From Astropecten irregularis (lineage: Eukaryota; Echinodermata; Asteroidea; Paxillosida; Astropectinidae), in NCBI GenBank assembly GCA_963971285.1, contig OZ020260.1, positions 11,070,798 to 11,134,797 of the forward strand: 64,000 bases of DNA, in the 5' to 3' direction. This document shows, in pieces, positions 57,811 through 64,000 of the stretch. Positions within the stretch are counted from its first letter, which is position 1. The number at the start of each line of letters is the position of its first letter. Below the pieces are notes generated by a model that was given only the letters and a program-made list of their open reading frames with translations, did not search any database and was not told the origin of the DNA. Made by a program: the position numbers and the translations under genes.

Positions 57811-58076
57811 GGCAGAGTGTACACTGTCAAGAATTTCGGTAACATTTTCGGTAACATGTTGCCCAGTTAGGGCAACACACCTGGGCAACACGACTTTGGG
57901 CCCTGTGTGTACACTAGCAATATTTGGCCAACATGTTGCCGAGATGTTGCTGATGCGACATGTTACCCAACTTGTTTTGCTCTGTGTACACTGAAAACAT
58001 TATCAGCAACAAGGTACCTGGGCAGCATGTTACCGAGATTGTAACCGAAAATGTTGACAGTGTACACTCTGCTTTA
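57811..58076. mobile_element. MITE family G, uninterrupted
   Basis: GGCAGAGTGTACACTGTCAA ... GTTGACAGTGTACACTCTGC; reference copy for the nested complex at 34280-35076. Confidence 0.9.
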
Positions 58077-58320
58077 GACCTGGAAGAGCAAAATGACAGA
58101 AATCGATATCAATCTTGACATTTCGCTCAGATGTCCAAAAGGGCAAAGTACTAAACTAACACGAAGTGAAATGCGCCTAAAGCTGCAATAAATTAATTGA
58201 TGGCAATTATCATTGCATGACCACTCCCTCACTGTGTGTCGTCCCATCTGTCCCGTACACGGTCTGCCTATGCCTCTACTCCCCACCCTCGGGATTACGA
58301 GCCTCGTCAACTTAAGTTAA

Positions 58321-58534
58321 GGCCTGTTCACACGACGTTAGAAAAACTCAACCATTGAGAAATTCTCTCATGGGTCTGGACCTCGGTCAAAATCTCTCAA
58401 GGATTCACAAAAAGGGACGTCGGTCACTCTCAAGCATTGGTGTCCTTTCACACAATTACACTTTTGTAAAGATCTCGCAACCATGAGAGAATTTCTCAAT
58501 GATTGAGAGTTTTTTTAGCGTCGTGTGAAAAGGC
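58321..58534. mobile_element. MITE family J
   Basis: GGCCTGTTCACACGACGTTA / TAGCGTCGTGTGAAAAGGC, with inner inverted ATTGAGAAATTCTCTCATGG / CATGAGAGAATTTCTCAAT. Confidence 0.87.
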
Positions 58535-59375
58535 TGAATTTGGTATACAGTATATAGTATATCAGTAACTTGGCGAAAATGTGTTTTTTCAAACATTTTT
58601 TTCACTCCTGTGATTTGATTATTTGCCATATTTTTATGCCCAAATTTGGAAAATAAATGTCTACGAAAAACCTTCTGTTTTGTAAACGATAAATTGGAGG
58701 TCGTGCCCAAATTACTAGCCATTTAGACGTCCCTCGACGTCCCACCTTGACTGCAAATCAGTTATTATAGGACTTAATTTCATCGAAATAGCACTTTTTG
58801 ATTTGCAATCCCCCAGTTTCATGAAAGCTAGATCCACCCCTGCAAATCAAAGTAGATACTTTACATAGAGACATGTGGGTATTGTACGAATTGTATAGTG
58901 ATTGAATGATGTGACGTGGTAATTTTGAGTACAGAATAAATACACTTTGCTAATAAACCGCTGGTGCTTTTCGTCTTTATTATTATTTATGATATGACAT
59001 AACTGAAAGCCGTATGTGATCAAGTGATTGGTGGAACTTCAATGAAGTGAAGTGCGAATCTGCTATTCAGACAGATTATGTTTTCTCATAGAAGCGCGCA
59101 TTTTAATAGCTTATACTCCCAGCTGGGGAGAAGCATTTAGTGATTAAGTGTCAAACTCAAAGACACAGATACTATTTTCCAGCTTAGTGAATGTTCAAGC
59201 ATGGAGCTATAAAAAGAAGTATGCGAAAGATCAACATGTTGGAAATCGAGGGCCTGATATTGCACACTATCATATAGGAGCTTTAGTATATAAGATCACT
59301 TCATCAAACATTTACAATTTATCTCCTTTTTTCATTCAATCGTCAAAAATCACACGGCAAACTGTCTGGGTTCAA
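58535..59375. other. Unassigned DNA
   Basis: No gene recognised. Confidence 0.2.
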
Positions 59376-59731
59376 TTAAAGGTAGTACTATACTTTAGTA
59401 AGAGACCAAAACAGAAATGTTCACAGATTTACGTATAATTCTCAGGGTATGAAGATGATGCTAGTAGAAACCTACCGTTAAAATGTTTCCGCCTGAAATG
59501 GTGTATTTATCCAGAAATGAGTAAAACAACGACCCAAAATCTTGTTGATCTTTTAAAAGATCAAAAATAAAAGAGAAAAGACTTAAGAAATACTGTGGCT
59601 GTTTTTCAAGATTTTCTCAAAAAGTGGGCACCGTATGGAATTGAAATTTTCACAGATGACTGTGACTGTACCTTCCTTGATATTTTTGCCCATGAATCTG
59701 TACTTCTTTGACAAAAACCAACTACCTTTAA
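59376..59731 (-). mobile_element. TTAA MITE type A
   Basis: TTAAAGGTAGTACTATACTT ... AAAACCAACTACCTTTAA; right inner end lost GTATGAT. Confidence 0.85.
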
Positions 59732-59744
59732 AGCCATTGAATAG

Positions 59745-59840
59745 TTAACAAAGAAAAATTTACTGGAGCGGGATTCGAACTAACGACCTCCGGAACATCG
59801 TACCGGCGCTCTTACCAACTGAGCAACCCAGCCTCCTTTT
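59745..59840 (-). mobile_element. tRNA-headed SINE copy
   Basis: The minus strand has A-box TTGCTCAGTTGGTAAGAGCG and B-box GTTAGTTCGAATCCC, with the CGGTACGATGTTCCGGAGG core. Confidence 0.75.
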
Positions 59841-59979
59841 GAAATTTAAATAAAAAAATCATGATAAATTCATATTTGAGAACTGTGCAATTCATTAAGT
59901 TGGCTGAGGAATATTTCATGCTATGGCCGACTGCGTTTATGGGTTATGCTCTGGTAAACATGACACGACACTTCAATGA

Positions 59980-60353
59980 TTAAAGGTATACTATCATACT
60001 TTGGTAGCATACCGAAATAGTACTTTGGTAGCATACATCTTCACAGATTTACCTATAACTTACAGGGTATAAAGATGTTGATGGTAGAAACATATCCTTC
60101 AAGTTTTTCTATCTCAAATGCTGTATTAATCAAGAAAGAGTAGAAACAGTGACCAAAAACAAATTTGATCTTTTAGGAGATTAAAATGTGAGAAAAAAAA
60201 GTTTTAAATACCGTGGGCGTTTTTCACTGTTTTCTCAAAAAGTGGGCACCGTATGTGACTGGGAATTTCACAGATGACTGTGACTGTATCGTCCTTGATA
60301 TATTTGCTCTTGAATCTGCATTCCATTGAAATAAACCGAAGTATAACCTTTAA
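59980..60353 (-). mobile_element. TTAA MITE type A with a short terminal duplication
   Basis: TTAAAGGTATACTATCATAC; TACTTTGGTAGCATAC is duplicated at about 59998 and 60020. The right end is GAAGTATAACCTTTAA. Confidence 0.8.
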
Positions 60354-61234
60354 AAAACCAAGACACATAGGCAGTAGGCCTCTTGTGCTGGTTAAGGATG
60401 CTCTGCACGTTCCGATCGCATGTCGTTGTGTCGTGTCTTTTCCTCTTCACCATCTCGAGAAGAGAAGATACGATTCTTAATCTCTCGCAAAAAACCAAGA
60501 CGCATTTCCAAATAGACCCCGGGCAAGAATGAAATTGAAACCGGTTGCTGATCGATCAGCTAGGGTTCGGCTCGTGGGGCTTGGTGCGTGAATTTCTTCA
60601 GGGAACGCGCGTTCGGGTATCGGGTTCAACATCACGATCGTCAGGGCACCAGACCGCAAGTGACCGACTGATATTTCTTAACAAGAAAGCGAGACATATC
60701 GCACTGTACATCCATCCTCTCTATGTTGGTTTTTTTTTTGTGAGGTTGAAAGAAAAGGGAGCGTACGCTAATATTAATTAGTATCGATTAATATCATACT
60801 AATAAATATTACAAAAGTAATAATATCAAGTAATAAACAAACTTCTCATTAACCAAAACAATGACCTGAAATATATGGAGTAGCCTGACGTTTCGATCCT
60901 AGCAGGATAACCTTTGAGAAATATCCTGCTAGGATCGATACGTCATGCCCTCCTAACTCGAAGCATTTCAATACTACATTGATTAATCAGTATTGTTAAT
61001 AGCTTATCAGTTGTAAAATCAATCCTACTATCATCGCCAATGGTTCATTGCTAGTAAGCGCCCAATATTTTACTCTTCGCACTCAATTATATTTTCTCGA
61101 AGAGCCCCAACCCCTCCCCAGGCCTGGCCACAAATAAACTCGAAAAGAGCGTGGATAATTAATCGCACAACGCATATCTCCATGTTCATTCTTCCCGGGC
61201 AGGGAGCCCCGGAAACAATTAACGCGGTAGGGAA
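60354..61234. other. Unassigned DNA with a copy of the CCTGCTAGGATC hairpin element
   Basis: Hairpin GATCCTAGCAGGATAACCTTTGAGAAATATCCTGCTAGGATC arms at about 60896-60936, followed by GTCATGCCCTCCTAACTCG. Otherwise unique. Confidence 0.45.
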
Positions 61235-61235
61235 G

Positions 61236-61260
61236 GTGGGGGGGGGGGGGGGGGGGGGAG
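61236..61260 (+). repeat. Poly-G run
   Basis: About 20 uninterrupted G residues inside a G-rich tract; possible G-quadruplex or assembly-sensitive site. Confidence 0.9.
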
Positions 61261-61488
61261 AGTGAGGAAGATCGCCTACCGTGAATTAAGGGGATGTGAC
61301 GGCGCATCTCTTCAGGCAATTTACGGTGGCTGCCTCCACCACGTCGAGCTAGAATTGTTCCTATCCATCACTTGGCATGCATGGAACGAACCCCAGGCGT
61401 AAATTGAAATCATAACTCAATCAAATGTCTTGTTGTTGGTTATTTCAAGGAAGGGGGTAGGGTTGATGAGAGGGGGAAAAAATAATAA

Positions 61489-61912
61489 AAGAGTATGTTC
61501 AACACTTAACAAACCTCGCCTTATTTGTTAGAACTATAATCCTTAAATTACTTGACATAATTATTAAGAAAAAGAATATTTATCTCACACTGAACACAGA
61601 AAGAGAGTCTTTTTGGATGATTTTTCTCTCAACATGCTCAACCCGCAAGCTTCCCAAAATTGAGATTGTCTGAATTTCGTCAATGGTGGCAGCAGACAAA
61701 TCTGTGTGATTTCGTGACGTCAGATATATGTGAGCCTTTTCAAAGGTGATCTGAATTTTGGGGAGTTTGCGGGCTGAGAGAAAAATCATCAAAAAAGACT
61801 CTCTTTTTGTGTTCAGTGTGAGAATTATTTTTCTTATGTCAAGTAATTTAAGGATTATAGTTCTAACAAATAAAGCGAGGTTTGTTGAGTGTTGAACATA
61901 TGCCTACTCTTT
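61489..61912. mobile_element. Long foldback element, arms about 180 bp
   Basis: AAGAGTATGTTCAACACTTA at the left is inverted at the right end (GTTGAACATATGCCTACTCTT). The arms continue through CTATAATCCTTAAATTACTT and GAGTCTTTTTGGATGATTTT. Small loop near 61680-61720. Confidence 0.87.
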
Positions 61913-62180
61913 AAAGGCCAAAGAACCCCTAAAATGAACTTTCTGCTATTAAATAAAGATAGGTTGAATTCCTACTTTCGGCACTTGAACAACTTCTGCT
62001 GCTTGTTTCTGATTGGCTAGTCAACCATAAAAAAGTTGATTTCTTCACCCATCAAGTGAAACCAATTTAATCTCAGAGGAACATTTTAAACTCTTCCATC
62101 CAAAATGGCCATGCTCTCCGATAATCACGATGAACAACATTAAACCGGGGTTGAATAAACGCAAGCAGCCAGCAATCCTT
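61913..62180. other. Unassigned spacer
   Basis: Nothing recognised. Confidence 0.2.
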
Positions 62181-62320
62181 GGGTCGATTCCACGAAGCGC
62201 TACGATCGATCGTAACACGACTTACGAAGAATAACCCATCGTATCCTACGTATAGGGCTGCAATGCATCAACGTCCTATGATTGATAGTAGGTTACGATG
62301 AGTTTGGTGAAATCGACCCC
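62181..62320. mobile_element. MITE family F
   Basis: GGGTCGATTCCACGAAGCGC ... GAGTTTGGTGAAATCGACCCC. Confidence 0.87.
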
Positions 62321-63123
62321 AGTATCACTAAAGCAGCCCCCTGTAACATTAAGTGAATTCATTCTTCAACCATACGCACCATTTTTCGTACATTACAAGC
62401 TTTCCCGCATGAGAGACCGCGAAATTACATTCCATTTCACTGATTTCTTTCTTTTTGTTGCTTATTTTAATCTGGGCCCGTAATTGCTCCACTCACTTAG
62501 GTAAATTAAAGTAAGTAAAAGGTATGGGTTGACGGCTATTAGAAGCGGCGGGTTCTGTCACACCAGCACGGCGGTTGAGGTTTATGCCATGTGATGTTAT
62601 TTCTACATCTTCACCGTAAATGGTAAATCATTCATGCACGATGCAACCAATCTTCTGACTCCATCGGAAGTCTCGCCAAAAGGGATAAAGATAGCTCAAA
62701 TAATCCGCTTGAAATTGGAAATAATAGTATGAACCAAAATGTCGGCGGCAAGTTCACGGAGCAGCTCTCCGTAGCATCAGGGAGGAAGTATTTCCGATCA
62801 AAATGGGAGTCGCCTAGACCCTGCCGCCAACACCTCCCACACTGACCTCCGATAAATACTCCTGGCATTAATGAATCTTTGTGGAGGCGCGCGCTGTGTA
62901 TACGCTCGGGCGCGTTTTCAATTTGGCGGAGATTTTTTCCCGTCTTAATTCACGATGGTATTTAATAGTATGGCACGGCGAACGGAGATGTTACAAGGAC
63001 ACGAGACGCGTTGGCTGTCATGATCCAAGGCGGTATTTGATACATGACGGTTCACGATCGATAGGCGACCGAGATGCAGAATCAAAGAAAATGAAAAAGA
63101 AACAGACGGGTTTATTTTTTATT
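62321..63123. other. Unassigned DNA, CpG-containing near 62880-63060
   Basis: No exon recognised; GC content rises before the minisatellite. Confidence 0.25.
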
Positions 63124-64000
63124 TTTGAGCAAGCAAGCAAGCAAGCAAGCAAGCAAACAAACAAGCAAGCAACCAAGCAAACAAGAAGGGGAGGGCGCGA
63201 GCAAACAAGCAGGGGATGAAGCAAGCAGCAGGCAAATAAGCAGGGGAGCAAGCAAGCAAACAAACAAGCAAGCAGAAAGCAAACAAGCAGGGGATCAAGC
63301 AAGCAAACAAGCAAGCAAACAAGCAGGGAATCAAGCAAGAAAACAAGCAAGCAGCAAGCTAAGCAGCAAGCAAACAAGCAGTAGAGCAAGCAAGCAAACA
63401 AGCAAGCAAACAAGCAGGGGATCAAGCAAGCAGTAGGCAAATAAGCAGGGGAGCAAGCAAGCAAGCAAGCAAGCAAACAAGCAAGCAAAGAAGCAGGGGA
63501 TCAAGCAAGCAAACAAGCAAGCAACAAGCAAGCAAAACAAGCAAACAAGCAGGGGATCAAGCAAGCAGCAGGCAAATAAGCAGGGGAGCAAGCAAGCAAA
63601 CAAACAAGCAAGCAGCAATCAAGCAGCAAGCAAACAAGCAGGGGAGCAAGCAAGCAAACAAGCAAGCAAACAAGCAATCAGCAGGCAAACTAGCAGGGGA
63701 TCAAGTAAGCAAACAAGCAAGCAAGCAGAAAGCAAACAAGCAGGGGATCAAGCAAGCAAACAAGCAAGCAAGCAGAAAGCAAACAAGCAGGGGATCAAGC
63801 AAGCAAACAAGCAAGCAAGCAGAAAGCAAACAAGCAGGGGATCAAGCAAGCAAACAAGCAAGCAAGCAGAAAGCAAACAAGCAGGGGATCAAGCAAGCAA
63901 ACAAGCAAGCAAGCAGAAAGCAAACAAGCAGGGGATCAAACAAGCAAACAAACAAGCAGGGGATCAAGCTAGCAAACAAGCAGGGGATCAAGCAAGCAAA
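63124..64000. repeat. CAAGCAAG-based minisatellite reaching the window edge, 47-bp unit at the right
   Basis: Units are built from AAGC/AAAC and AGCAGGGGATCAAGC. From about 63741 the array is regular, with CAGGGGATCA at 63741, 63788, 63835, 63882 and 63929 (period 47). The left part is irregular. The long frames on both strands (Lys/Gln/Ser or Cys/Leu-rich) come from the repeat. Confidence 0.95.

Noticed and set aside
63018..63618. Long Cys/Leu-rich (minus) and Lys/Gln/Ser-rich (plus) frames
   Set aside because: They are translations of the CAAGCAAG minisatellite on either strand.

Overview
The window looks like a piece of an invertebrate animal nuclear genome: AT-rich, almost no long open frames, spliced genes with consensus GT/AG junctions and polyadenylation signals, tRNA-headed SINEs, a decayed CR1-like LINE, tandem satellites and a very dense load of small inverted-repeat (MITE-like) elements. 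A marine deuterostome, most plausibly an echinoderm, fits best. That is an inference from overall character; nothing here fixes the species.

Two protein-coding loci can be supported. (1) Minus strand, 4592 to 1418: the first two coding exons of a secreted or membrane protein that begins with a signal peptide followed by a laminin-G/LNS domain of neurexin-like type. The two exons join in phase across a 2.8 kb intron and the signal peptide is rebuilt across the junction. The rest of the gene lies beyond the left edge. (2) Plus strand, 31178 to about 31710: a terminal exon with a strong splice acceptor, a complete 118-codon frame (31276-31632) and a close AATAAA. It encodes a small secreted precursor with a signal peptide, dibasic sites and a C-terminal Cys-x4-Cys peptide, which is the layout of a neuropeptide or peptide-hormone precursor that I cannot assign to a known family. 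Possible 5' non-coding exons and promoters for it lie at 14.5 kb and 20.3-20.7 kb, with no direct proof of linkage.

Nearly everything else is repeat. The dominant group is a superfamily of about 370-bp TTAA-flanked MITEs (here types A, B, C, D, N), with around 25 full or partial copies. A and B share one half (a module containing the TTTCTGGATAAATACA motif next to a central GATC-type hairpin) but have different other halves and matching different terminal repeats. Other families are E (about 240 bp, ends GGGGCCAATTTCATAGAG), F (about 120-150 bp, GGGGTCGATTTCACGAAG), G (about 265 bp, AGCAGAGTGTACACTGTC), H, I, J, K, L, M, Q (ends reading GGGTGTCCC), S, and several long foldbacks. Many are nested; the nests show target duplications and relative ages. 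Two 21-bp satellites (3.46-3.93 kb and 38.7-39.6 kb), a 47-bp minisatellite at the right edge, a CAA tract and a poly-G run complete the picture.

Layout: 0-4.6 kb neurexin-like 5' exons with an intronic 21-bp satellite and MITEs; 4.9-14 kb MITEs, a long foldback and SINE pieces; 14.4-20.7 kb two candidate promoter/exon blocks among MITEs; 21-29 kb MITE-rich; 29.1-31.7 kb unique DNA leading into the peptide-precursor exon; 31.9-38.6 kb nested MITE complexes; 38.7-39.6 kb cruciform-prone satellite; 40-54 kb MITEs, SINEs and LINE remnants; 54-62 kb MITEs, a candidate exon and a long foldback; 63.1 kb to the end, minisatellite.
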